From Candidatus Phascolarctobacterium caballi (GTDB lineage: Bacteria; Bacillota; Negativicutes; Acidaminococcales; Acidaminococcaceae): 20,937 bases of DNA. The stretch spans positions 1 through 20,937 of the forward strand of contig JAGHTS010000287.1 in the NCBI GenBank assembly GCA_018065225.1. Reading direction: 5' to 3'. The notes under the pieces were generated by a model. It was not told where the DNA came from. It did not search any database and was given only the letters and a program-made list of their open reading frames with translations. Below are positions 18,801 through 20,937 of this stretch, piece by piece. How positions within the stretch are numbered: the first letter of the stretch is position 1; every line of letters begins with the position of its first letter. The translations under genes were made by a program, and so were the position numbers.

Positions 18801-20937
18801 AGACGTTTATATGTTTCATAAGGTTTAAGCAATGTGGCGTCACGTTCAAAAGAGTAGTTGTTGAAGGTTGCCGCCTGTTTTGCCATCCTGACCTGCTTAC
18901 CCAATGTATCCCCGTAGTTACGGTATTTGTCGTATGCCGGCAAAGTTGGGTCTTCCGGCTCTGTGACAAACGAATAAATATAACTGCCGGGATCACCTTC
19001 CCGTTTAATGTTCGTATCGCCATTATCAAAAGCTGCCCCCAAACGTTCCTGGCTGAAGGTTGTGGTGACTTCGTCTGTCTGTTGCACCCCATTCATGCTT
19101 ATACCGTTGATTACTTCACGCAGGGTGAGTTCTGACGGTTCTGCTGTTATTTTGATTTCTGTGCTGTTTGTCCCGTTTTGTTCAAAGGTGTAAGCAAAAC
19201 TGCCGTATTTGGTAGTGGTTTTTTCTATAATCAGTCCGTCACTGCCTACTGCCGCATTGCTACCGTCCGCTTTTGTGAACAGTTTGATTGTGTCAAATTC
19301 CAGGTCGCCTTCGTTTCTAACTACAGCGCCGCCCTGGCCTACTGTACCCCATGCCCCACCGGAATATACGGATGCAGGATCATTAAGAAGAAGTACCGAC
19401 CCTCCTGTAACATAAAATTGGTCCCCTGTCTGATACATATAGATGGCACCGTTCATATTAACTGATCCCAAGTTGAAATGGCCGCTGACTTCGCCGTTGA
19501 CTACAATGGAATCGTGTTCGTCAAAACTGATATATCCGTCATCTGATGCACTGGAATATTCTGCTTCCCCTGATACTGCAAAATGCCCGTTGAGCATTGC
19601 GTGGTCGTTTTCTGCTTTGTTCAACAGGTCAAAATGTATTGTTGCTCCGGCACCGCCTATAAGATTGCCAGATGTACCTGAACCGATAACATATTCCCTG
19701 TTTCCGTCATATGTGTTGGGGCTGCTGTCCCTGAGGTCCAGCGTACCACGCACTTCCATGTTCTTGCCCAGTTGGGTATGGCTGTTGACCAACAACGTGC
19801 CACCGTCATTGATAATGACGTTTTCGTTTTCTTTCAGACCTGTCCCTGTTGTCAATCCGGTTGTGCCAAGTGTTACCAATGCTCCGGCATTGACCGCAAT
19901 ATTTCCTTTTGTTATGAATTTGTCAAGTGTTCCGCCGGTAAGTGTTACCAAACTGTTGCCGCTATCAGTATGGGTGCCAATTATATCTGCATTGATATTA
20001 TTTGCATTAATTACAAGAATACCTGTTTCTTTAACTTCAATTTTATCATTTATTGCAGTATTGAATGTTACATTACCGGTTATGATTGTTTTGCCTGTAG
20101 CACTTGCAATGTCACCGCTGATGTTCCTGTTGAGGACGCCGCCTGTCAAAATTATTTTGCCGCCATTGGTTACGTCCACACCCACATTGCTTGCGCTAAT
20201 TGTCAAACTATCATCGGCATCCTTTATTTTTATGCCCGCTGTTGCATTCAACATTGCATTGCTGGTGACAGTCCCGTCAACCAAAATCAGTCCTGCACCG
20301 CTAATGCTGCCACTTGCATTCAATGTTTTATTGACGCCTGTCAAAGCGATTGTCCCGTTGTCGGTGACAGTATTATTAATTAAGTCAGCATCAACTGTCA
20401 GTTGTTTGCCGGTATTGATAACTGTTCTGTTGTTTATTTGTTTTTCCGCTTTTACTGAACCGTTAACCGTAAATGTACCTGTAGTGGAATTAAGACTTTG
20501 TTTCAAAGTACCGCTGTTTAAAATCAAGTTGGCATTGTTGGTGATAACACCATCTGATATAACCAAAAGTTCACCGGTGGTTGTTAAAGCACCAGTAGTT
20601 ATGGTCAGTGCTTTTTGTGTTATTTTATGTCCGTCTGCGTTGACATTTGCCCCGTTGATTACTGTAGTTCCCGTCCCTGCAATGTTATTTTTTAATACAC
20701 TGCCCGCTGTCCATGTAAATGTACCATTATTAGTTATATTGGTGGAGCTGGACCTTGTGGAATTAACTGTCCCAATTGTCAGTTTGGATATATCTGTGGA
20801 GAGTGATGCCCCGCTGTTGATTGTCAACGCCTTTTGGGTTATGGTTTTTCCGGATGTGTTGGTCACTGCCCCTGTTACAGTGGTAGTGCCGCCTGCACCG
20901 GCAACAACCCCTGTCAAGTTTCCTGCATTCAAATACA
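872..20937 (-). CDS. Giant multi-module autotransporter adhesin-like protein (type Va secretion), N-terminus outside window
   Basis: This single open frame has 6,687 visible residues and a TAA stop at 872-874. It stays open to the right edge: the last codons seen are TAT (20935-20933) and TTG (20932-20930), so the TTG is not the real start. The signal peptide and promoter are missing. The passenger is a very long right-handed β-helix made of degenerate units built around NNGT(L/I)xLTGG, IxGxGxTxIxG and LTI(N/D)A(D/A)N(I/V). Three coils make one unit of about 55-60 residues. Five modules are visible, four of them closed by the same cap and junction. The protein ends with a helical linker and a barrel of about 268 residues ending in NFTF, typical of the autotransporter domain (PF03797 type). 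Cysteine is very rare (I count about six), as expected for β-helical passengers. The barrel would insert in the outer membrane and export the passenger to the cell surface. Adhesion or aggregation is the likely role by analogy. I see no enzymatic domain, RGD motif or recognised self-cleavage site. At 20 residues per coil and about 0.48 nm per coil, the stalk could reach roughly 150 nm (inference). Confidence 0.93.
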   Translation of the reverse strand, partial: YLNAGNLTGVVAGAGGTTTVTGAVTNTSGKTITQKALTINSGASLSTDISKLTIGTVNSTRSSSTNITNNGTFTWTAGSVLKNNIAGTGTTVINGANVNADGHKITQKALTITTGALTTTGELLVISDGVITNNANLILNSGTLKQSLNSTTGTFTVNGSVKAEKQINNRTVINTGKQLTVDADLINNTVTDNGTIALTGVNKTLNASGSISGAGLILVDGTVTSNAMLNATAGIKIKDADDSLTISASNVGVDVTNGGKIILTGGVLNRNISGDIASATGKTIITGNVTFNTAINDKIEVKETGILVINANNINADIIGTHTDSGNSLVTLTGGTLDKFITKGNIAVNAGALVTLGTTGLTTGTGLKENENVIINDGGTLLVNSHTQLGKNMEVRGTLDLRDSSPNTYDGNREYVIGSGTSGNLIGGAGATIHFDLLNKAENDHAMLNGHFAVSGEAEYSSASDDGYISFDEHDSIVVNGEVSGHFNLGSVNMNGAIYMYQTGDQFYVTGGSVLLLNDPASVYSGGAWGTVGQGGAVVRNEGDLEFDTIKLFTKADGSNAAVGSDGLIIEKTTTKYGSFAYTFEQNGTNSTEIKITAEPSELTLREVINGISMNGVQQTDEVTTTFSQERLGAAFDNGDTNIKREGDPGSYIYSFVTEPEDPTLPAYDKYRNYGDTLGKQVRMAKQAATFNNYSFERDATLLKPYETYKRLYNAAVGSGNITIASGVAKFADYNAVLTYMANKSDTDVNNAMAQYLGGTVTEDVVRTVLGSMLVKTKDTLDYLLKDLDPDKTLYDYYTSDGKASSAPIWNGNPTALISEDPNNYFYKLGADAALTAYDFEIENYGLGTLTPSQSRSSRILTLNGNGHILEGGATVNTLLNGGTFAPGFAGVILSNKKDELHIVNVSEVRGFKDYVVNNKGTLFLEDTAALKLAANIKDESGSSKTGMTKIVNSKLDLVDGYKIDQAYIDVSLGSEVTATVGENKGLITSSATNNLGTIRLTGGTAANDNGAVVLQTSIIGNTGLLYIGNGTNNSYIKAEQGTIIANNIIVANGSKFAINASDIAGGSVDNHGTLILGEGVLGYDINDSADPKTGKTVIDGNIFADTSFIRQKNMEINANKTLNITADRLLIDEKINNKGTLQLIGENMVFNSAVDNNGLTIIDGTITGLKTIDGKIQIRNSRESLTIDVDLLGSSGTVDNGGLVRLTGDLTDNDVPDDKIDTLRKVINGGNIEIVSNPDKNIVITSNVDNLKGKVINATEQLTLTGGDVSNYGELTVEIAGAGVTQIGTAPGNSSYITIGTGGLINNKVQVVEGSVLKTAGENLSTNSVKNDGTIIFTEGEIGYNINSYNNGAAVANNFKGKVEIAGDVVIQSSHTINQKDLQIDVGANLTTNAISLNLMKAEGEYSPVLNNGKVTVTGGILKNAFINDISEVTGGTVPAEAVTGELHIEGNVFDGVTEVTAGTYTQSGMTIAPIYNDIYISKNDTLTLNALVLQGDVKDNAGTLKIIATEELFGSLPETEQNMIRSLKGLPVSKSILGSGEIIVNNSATAGTAAGSDPLILIDIAPIQAGKITIEKGSFAAAPALMQIGTGGIVNHGQIVFIGLTNDEAAQYQYAGLLPSTGDIVDLVTRQQTVSTNILGDDGQLVIGMGKNGSDIFLDGEVSQDIAIYGGKLSIDPDNMIKPANMSPDSRYEAQVTLVPRNIDLNGNVIAIGSDYNDTSTIIVPEGKGGTFKQMVGGQGLVEINADVSMGLGSGFVPVAYINIDELSLSGGTAGTYFVTQGTSTPTMTSAVLAAEAKATMDGFNPEAEANQHYATDTGLSDPIDLRKQNMVRAYQALKAANADLAAKKAALDLKKNAGRDYSNELENYKDSYNAMRTAAGQYGIFTSIPVSGIDVKLNAELNIAAANLKGGALQSLYLGENAHLNMIDNTAGTLVVGTGVAAMKESTPISLFAEEGSRLSLDILNDTQLDNFIVLGEASGTISLATLNLKSELMPEETLESSGSGYATRYYDLQIKDTDDDFNIIGTTTAYGDYVYIIDYVEHGTHSDHKKELRIKKMWGYTLPQIIQANKDGNYTLNAAQISTYSFTENAVNTDHVLVRGGDLGTFRGAEYRVVSDSTSETDMKDNYIRFTEAKEINPNVRVGDVLYVDRNFTINGNDTTLNGGGYQGMTINNAHGTNNSLIITDISDLSNFKDGVLGTNNAKLNITGIEGTSLNATINGNGNTVISTDVTFGEYGYFTSKVTDFKGQAFKVNRNGKYVDSKGEELEDQSIANVRVKGVLEKYTTETVEGKKQAIPGWYVGSQFYRLDEAVQNAFANFQRTGSTVYNVADGITVTIFVPKIEQNSLTINSGSLTVNANQLSIGTTITADGNLILTDGILMQAVDGKGIVRIDGDVLTETGEVMTTGHVVINETIGNKMEVKTNNTLTINADNIKNTVTNGGTLELIGGELTNYVNAEKDADGTEIPGSSIVVNGGVKANADYLGNDILIKANKTLALTNGDINRDITGEADSTLAIAGAVEDEVTVNNNGRITGIGKLQINSGNTFVTDLNDLQLGANGSVTNNGVFDINGSGDIKNKIDGSGELNLSGSFVLEKGTAITQGIINIVTGTSKLEGFADDINSYSADIPLALNNAGELYLKSDSENTTIKNTDIKGYKDATGILTVGTTVIDGPIKSKRRIENTIIVNNADSKLTIDAANVGGSVTDNGILVLTGGSTTESVLEHSVDVGLFNSGLLEVSNGSVANLDSNALRVTDLQIDQNGIFTVNMNDLTVTSDSFTNNGSLRLAGGVVKNVINGTGTTYVVNNTDFDNKVNTKVIVESGATLTTNPDDIGNGIILNSVYTPADGLNKGPVTITEYATVLVDNGGEFNSVISGVGKVIINNDIVMGSGSGFDYNYAVKLESLAHKHSQTASSGTIDEYMDKSSFERKVSSYIRDHSVEFGAECVRLAGIMRLNADDPIVVAAATKEFAALYSQEKHIVPMSTLDLDLNARLSISDAGISGGGIGALHLGSNGYLDFANGKAGNLIVNSFKADAGSQLSLDVVNDDEMDGFVVIGNAQGSLKLKNVNVLDELIKGKTIDVLSKTSAGGVKTEIYKIKDGENFVYYNPDGTEYFGSRDGFDSTQKYYGISNKQNSGDYVFTFYDVNGYTTDDMTQRVVVDEGSENLNLVSWQDLPIYGNDTLTIDGTRTASGKYLYTFSYEYNSEQNDKMLKVVKTKGFSMRQVVQGDIRPATPMSEEIRAATINTYSFNEDAYNVDKVAYKYYGAVVGTDDINGGNLGTLTGDDNMDHFQDNNGEGNSGRNLPWSNGGSDTVVSRELTINGNGHSLNGMGWKGVTVGAGDSLVLSNIKEVSNFADGIVAVNNGEFSLESGNMLVKAGLNGTGTLKVNGANVTVYNNADATNLNGYFTKGITTMVIEVDAEGNPVLEDGKPKITYKTYQNESYPINETDFDPETDGSIKLYTPQIQQSELDIVKGSMTASGYALDIATINNSGTLTLIDNFNYDDYIGTPDSVDTDNTLTGRVNNHIGKLIVDAVDIKANNVIENIITINAGKKLTIDAANIHNNVTINGTGENAGNLVLLSAADGSRFGTDTEAYSIKGGNVFVGSAGTTALVKMNAIQLVDNNLIAIAENSTLQFTGGALGQKVGDNDHYTGTLEFSGDVIVGGNAEIWTYMKVDPGVEVSILTDNFKNTDVVPPVLTTVTNEGTIRITGGDSALSKKIFGTDNGTDINAGTLIIDANVKSNADYIASATNTVTEGHTLTLTDGAILKKVQGAGIVAVDTDNTVNVITENEGIVTAGGIKVDKGILNILVGNIGADVTATDNGTISLVGLDNNGIPGNGETDNDVLQKTITGGHIVINELNAGTSVSVTANPDNLKAGDLIVNKNNTLILGGGILTTPIEGSTGDSDTNTTFIKGNLESDVKIATKKIVIDKDNAEGAVGYSLQIAAGNVGGEITNKDSNNTYGVVTLTDVPEGTNLANLLQHKITVKTIDVNGNIIVADAAYVDGSENIVEAGKTMTLSSGTGIRPITSNGTTAINGEVTIKAAIDGLESDGENIIYNLVVNDGGILHIDADNVKANGILNGGKVYIENTGDGTADGTFNQTMGGTGGTLILNQPITLGENATFVPTSYVEVPAEGQALIGTPILPMSNISVVINNELKNEQGTASGKSGGFNNVSIGTAGYLNLINDNADVIVMQTLNANYGSRLSIDMLAPAEGSSQVQMDTFVVTGGAGGRIKIDTLNVKTDIVADINDAMINASKNVVLAQLPVFGINNLYIQGTNVNYEQYKYTLREAIITSDGKVVLVDTISAAAENLENDFFEMDEGGYATGYFDKNNIHYIKLDSENIVPGAGDELISLAKATGKEIRAFAVIKEIGFNLHQIVQGEIKGNGSEDNPYVYASDAQNYSFNGSDMVNTSEISAENFNFGSDLGMLTRKVEITGGTGYTKNDLDGYNQDDGTDIDVIPANPVGGKDLSDKNPAGRTLKLHGNGGSMYGGGNAGLTINTGDAVVVDGMPVIDNFAGGIVAANDGTVTFTGNTEVHLNGAITNGTANNGKTVIEGNVVLGDVYHNYTWTPCTYDEKDVTVSVNGQNYFLKHDDAAGSNNSGISQKFIEITETGKLTANASKLTASDSTDGIKVNGTLVLTGGTTNSIITGGTDSGETVIGTEDINAEVTVGKNIASALTITLDSTLNDTVAGRTLSGAVKNYGTLNVRPQNLTGSVINTGVLNLYQGALGIDINDTNNANGTVNVLESLSNTAEKTIYAENLNFKGTGSLTDNADHLKVQTISIGTNGSLALVGGALTGNVNGAGDDDNGELKINGIVSVQGSIDDVKVTVLHGTSGRNELDLSISGILNTTVENQDVVKGDGRSFGEKAVINNKGNISYANKAELDITGGIFKATVHNHNEYGKIVAANGVTIDAVVKDGSITGTSNQGNEYTVMNSSSDSDHYGDVEVYAGDGNKNTRDKENRLNIQGDLSGITLYGNDTDNVGEETRGNNVLTITATDTKVGDIIGGNFSFDTYEFAVTHDDVLQGKSVLSLTSQFEDFTTKTANIVINGTGLQKNDRIVLVHNEIGNAILADMGSGMNYCKLNTYASYNIAVENNNDIVLTVGGVNIENKNVLGNMTDNNRAALITGAAGGGTIGSSTEYISVVGIEAAGYAKNNKVLVADTTGTDANGAGITGTNTKVYGSVTGAKGVTEASGNQVNVYGKVLGAESVDSFVTGAYSASGKVDNNTLTIESGAEVNGKITGAQTVNGTANNNKLIFAGNGKVTDIVAAESKDGDVSNNNVTIGNTVGGTAVLTPTTDGGAINIGGAKITGSGKASISTVDFVGNVENNGATLFVGDESNKLYADKVTVQSGANIENTDSTIIFNADTLAINGTISNGTVDISAKAELGTDGVIDGSELTLGEGATLLVNNADNLLTESFVNNGAVTFKNGILTKAIDEGSGNVIVDGTLTLDEHAKIGTVGVEGNKIIVNNGSTLNTAYADNIAGTAENNGTINLTGGVLASKVTGTGVTNINEGVKSDIANVASKFVVAADKIFTVVGDNTFAAGDDGKSDFRNIEGTISGDGTTYIGDGTDEAYITTQGEITTIMSVQPKANLFAMGNDIKNDITLKKQDDKIGTLRLLGGELNNTVSGDGLLTLGDLSVAKGDIATSPLSKPTTAVIGANGVVDTNVYVPDNGVIDFRNGDLNAEGHYITVEPQGTLIAKISDLLNDDGGVYSSVGDITNKLSGNYEVTLGREFYTATEYRNMRQTLTEGDPESKMNFAIIDARLKIEENQELVAYTTPVGSSDQIGGNHEVNSNTMTARDLRPAIISTGVVDDVIEVRSAPDQVLYVPCYNDDNDNPEFVDKLEVADTKGTVVKQLTVSGLKGEVPDSENDALKVFTLIVNTGSDLTLVGDGKNIVTSKFNDFDDTTNVDHCIGADRQGGANVNIEVGKEGDTALTASVLKVGLYSENNNKRQGAKVNSIHAHDNGVFNAISSTIDAQRINIEKDGNLLASGIAEVNTDTLTLNKGNVTVADKAKVKADRFNVTGETDAESTVIGEVNAKTMEVADDVILNVGKDAAGARITTGELTGNGIIFMDPLYVNGIEEASHYAVNNWDGNSKLVVARNAVLSLGTEDYNKAVNLFNKTGKVFGSDITAAVYVNKPVRMNNVGAIYVDGGLGSLGELTTPVTELGGKVYFGNKSMLMVNGMGLNGDIAISGYTSAEVKEGSKLCLDDVKPGTYKILGNGGSITGKWDSVWGSNLLEFAVDTNITDGGSGTYYNITVTKANEIPEEYKPHQNVIQAILGDPSSKAYEWLMAATNTGFYSAQEREDHVSAMMNMAEAGGVVHGMITMQHTFEDSIFSQNGLDVRGNRVQRKPELMDTVSDKPAIGNINITEIPVAKTSEIMPEAYDEVIGLDLEKRVWASYVHSKEKVTGMNLGNGLDGKYSSEINGATVGADLWSGETSFGGIALMYADGKINGSSGASTRNKVDYYGFGVYNRKDMKDNMSVIYDFNYLYGDNDIKQDNSGKEITANPKTKTISMGFRFEKLFESGSTRFIPFAGLRYMNVNGDKYSNNLGVHYDADKMNVLSMPLGLKVLGKSIINKRWEFKPYAEAGYMFNFGDRDNKMNVSYGNGSESFGYDVMDNGSLFVKAGISGATKNVVFTLSYDYMKSSNSHNNKGNLSANFTF
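875..1678 (-). other. C-terminal autotransporter β-barrel domain
   Basis: These last 268 residues of the giant protein start at VWASYVHSKEKV. They show alternating amphipathic strands with repeated Gly and aromatic residues, for example INGATVGADLW, GGIALMYADGK, YYGFGVYNRKD, VIYDFNYLYGD, TISMGFRFEKLF, FIPFAGLRYMNV, LSMPLGLKVLG, FKPYAEAGYMFNFG, SLFVKAGISG and VVFTLSYDYM. The chain ends in LSANFTF, with the terminal phenylalanine used as an outer-membrane insertion signal. Length and pattern fit a 12-stranded monomeric autotransporter barrel and do not fit the short trimeric YadA type. It is the only barrel in the visible protein, so it must export all five modules. Confidence 0.93.
1679..2096 (-). 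other. α-helical linker between passenger and barrel
   Basis: After the last β-strands (TYYNITVTKAN), the protein changes character. The segment EEYKPHQNVIQAILGD, then SKAYEWLMAAT, EREDHVSAMMNMAEAGGVVH and MITMQHTFEDSIFSQNG are helical and are followed by a charged stretch reaching the barrel. This is the usual place of the helix that threads the barrel pore in classical autotransporters. No SPATE-type double-Asn cleavage site is recognisable, so the passenger may stay attached to the cell. That last point is inference. Confidence 0.75.
2060..3400 (-). other. Terminal β-helix and autochaperone-like cap of module 5
   Basis: This part follows a short non-repetitive stretch (about 3400-3800) and returns to β-helix coils such as INIEKDGNLLASG, LNKGNVTVADKAKV and VYFGNKSMLMVNGMG. 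It closes with KLCLDDVKPGTYKILGNGG, SITGKWDSVWGSN and LLEFAVDTN before the helical linker. Its position directly before the linker and barrel is that of the autochaperone segment, which starts folding of the passenger at the cell surface. Assignment is by position and pattern only; sequence identity to known autochaperones is not evident. Confidence 0.6.
5022..5443 (-). repeat. Second, distinct short-repeat block (NN-type repeats) inside module 5
   Basis: About 140 residues depart from the LTGG-type coils. They form units of roughly 25-40 residues containing a paired asparagine, a short hydrophobic strand and a G(K/S)(I/V)TGA turn: AKNNKVLVADTTG, VYGSVTGAKGV, SGNQVNVYGKVLGAE, DNNTLTIESGAEVNGKITGA, ANNNKLIFAGNGKV and SNNNVTIGNTVGG. 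This resembles the NNTVxIxxGxVxGxVYGG style common in autotransporters of Negativicutes and Fusobacteria (recalled family pattern). It probably forms another β-helix segment with longer turns. The two repeat types meet without a stop or frameshift. Confidence 0.7.
7469..10972 (-). repeat. Passenger module 4 (about 1168 residues)
   Basis: The module starts at LTINGNGHSLNGMGWKGVTV and continues with β-helix coils down to about 8560 (KLTIDAANIHNNVTINGTGE, SLQIAAGNVGGEI). Its cap contains ISVVINNEL, VSIGTAGYLNLINDNADVIV, then RLSIDML (8280-8308) and MDTFVVTGGAGGRIKIDTLN. The junction has GFNLHQIVQGEIKG, AQNYSF (Tyr codon 7700-7702) and GSDLGMLTRKVEI. Unlike modules 2 and 3 it has no helical insertion between the SYVEV strand and the PMSNISVV strand; only a short VPAEGQALIGTPIL loop stands there. 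Confidence 0.75.
10973..14470 (-). repeat. Passenger module 3 (about 1166 residues)
   Basis: The module starts at FTINGNDTTLNGGGYQGMTI and contains an early loop region with charged residues (RVKGVLEKYTTETVEGKK, AIPGWYVGSQFYRLDEA), then coils such as TLTINADNIKNTVTNGGTLE and KLTIDAANVGGSVTDNG. The linker is VMGSGSGFDYNYAV, followed by a helical insertion (11992-12176). The cap holds PMSTLDLDLNARLSIS, LHLGSNGYLDFANG, QLSLDVVNDDEMDGFVVIG and AQGSLKLKNVNVL. The junction holds YLYTFSYEYN, GFSMRQVVQGDI, INTYSF (Tyr codon 11183-11185) and GNLGTLTG. The cap-to-junction part is longer than in module 2 because of an added GDYVFTFYDVNG segment. Confidence 0.75.
11992..12176 (-). other. Helical insertion in module 3
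   Basis: Between the GSGSGF linker and the cap strand PMSTLDLDL lie MDKSSFERKVSSYIRDHSVE, FGAECVRLAGIMRLNADDP and VVAAATKEFAALYSQEKH. The pattern is helical and charged and includes one of the very few cysteines of the passenger. It occupies the socket of the module 2 insertion but the two sequences do not resemble each other. No family is recognised. Confidence 0.6.
14471..18355 (-). repeat. Passenger module 2 (about 1295 residues)
   Basis: The module starts at LTLNGNGHILEGGATVNTLL and has a long coil array down to about 15720. The linker VSMGLGSGFVPVAYINI precedes an alanine- and lysine-rich helical insertion (15286-15456). The cap has IPVSGIDVKLNAELNIAAAN, LYLGENAHLNMIDNTAG, SRLSLDILNDTQLDNFIVLG (about 15000-15060) and EASGTISLATLNLKSEL. 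The junction holds AYGDYVYIIDYVEHG, GYTLPQIIQANKDG, ISTYSF (Tyr codon 14672-14674) and GDLGTFRG. It aligns element by element with modules 3 and 4 although the sequences are well diverged. Confidence 0.75.
15286..15456 (-). other. Helical, coiled-coil-like insertion in module 2
   Basis: This segment reads QNMVRAYQALKAANADLAA, then KKAALDLKKNAGRDYSNELE and NYKDSYNAMRTAAGQYG. It is rich in Ala, Lys, Leu and Glu with very few Gly or Thr residues, unlike the surrounding protein. It probably forms a helical hairpin or short coiled coil. It lies between the GLGSGF linker strand and the first cap strand (IPVSGIDVKL), the same socket that holds an unrelated helical piece in module 3. Confidence 0.65.
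18356..20937 (-). repeat. Passenger module 1 (incomplete at its N-terminal side)
   Basis: The beginning is outside the window. The visible coils include KTITQKALTINSGASL, GTIALTGVNKTLNASG and VVLTGG-like units, ending near 19860. The cap differs from those of modules 2-4: NMEVRGTLDLRDSSPNTYDG, GATIHFDLLNKAENDHAML and SVLLLNDPASVYSGGAWG. Its junction has TKYGSFAYTFEQNG, ELTLREVINGISMNG, FNNYSF (Tyr codon 18854-18856) and YGLGTLTPSQ, which match the other junctions. About 95 extra, mostly helical residues sit between the YSF and LGTL motifs, so YSF to GNG is 167 residues here and 68, 71 and 78 in the other three. Confidence 0.7.
18530..18842 (-). other. Helical insertion in the module 1 junction
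   Basis: Between the YSF and LGTLT motifs lies a stretch of about 100 residues that does not look like β-helix: LLKPYETYKRLYNAAVG, FADYNAVLTYMANKSDTD, VNNAMAQYLGGTVTEDVVRT and MLVKTKDTLDYLLKDLDP. Charged and aliphatic residues follow a helical rhythm and Gly is scarce. The same position in the other junctions holds only a short loop. It may fold as a small helical bundle standing out from the stalk. I do not recognise a domain family. Confidence 0.6.

Noticed and set aside
19772..20383. A 203-codon plus-strand frame rich in cysteine.
   Set aside because: It lies antisense to clear β-helix coils. The many cysteines and isoleucines reflect reverse-read codons, and no known domain or start signal is seen.
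20930..20932. TTG codon as the start of the giant gene.
   Set aside because: The frame continues upstream through TAT to the window edge. There is no Shine-Dalgarno sequence and no signal peptide, and the protein begins in the middle of the coil array.
872..20937. CRISPR or tandem DNA repeat array suggested by recurring short words in the plus strand.
   Set aside because: The recurrences are degenerate and in codon register. They come from the repeated protein motif LTGG and related turns, with no constant repeat and spacer lengths.
60..20937. Direct regulation of the autotransporter by the adjacent TetR-family protein.
   Set aside because: The genes are convergent and the autotransporter promoter is more than 20 kb from the regulator gene, outside the window. 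Adjacency of 3' ends is not evidence of control.

Overview
The window comes from a bacterium with an outer membrane, because it is dominated by a giant classical (type Va) autotransporter ending in a 12-strand-type β-barrel with a C-terminal phenylalanine. The DNA is AT-leaning and no ribosomal RNA, tRNA or other taxonomic marker is present. The repeat style of the passenger recalls very large autotransporters of host-associated anaerobes (Negativicutes, Fusobacteria, Elusimicrobia, gut Alphaproteobacteria), but the lineage cannot be decided from this window.

Layout. Positions 1-59 hold a good sigma-70-like promoter and a strong Shine-Dalgarno sequence for a complete TetR-family repressor gene (60-662, + strand). 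The 209-bp convergent intergenic stretch (663-871) holds a perfect 22-bp inverted repeat, whose arms each contain the palindrome TTGACGTCAA, and then a strong hairpin flanked by A and T tracts that can terminate transcription from both sides. Everything from 872 to the right edge (20937) is one uninterrupted reading frame on the minus strand: at least 6,687 residues, with the N-terminus, signal peptide and promoter beyond the window.

Inside the giant protein, reading from its N-terminal side (right to left), the passenger is a chain of five modules. Four of them end with the same ordered set of elements: a long β-helix repeat array, a β-rich cap resembling the segment that normally precedes an autotransporter barrel, a conserved strand/turn segment, a (N/T)YSF motif, an LGTL-like motif, and then a fresh β-helix start around a (T/K)(I/L)xGNG motif. 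The GNG starts are 1295, 1166 and 1168 residues apart. Unrelated helical segments are inserted in modules 1, 2 and 3 at two defined sockets. The fifth module carries a different short-repeat block, a terminal cap, an α-helical linker and the only barrel. This looks like several complete passengers joined head to tail behind one translocator.

The two genes are convergent, so the window gives no direct sign that the regulator controls the autotransporter. The regulator's natural target probably lies to the left or elsewhere. The most notable material is the modular architecture of the giant surface protein and the nested palindromic repeat between the two genes.
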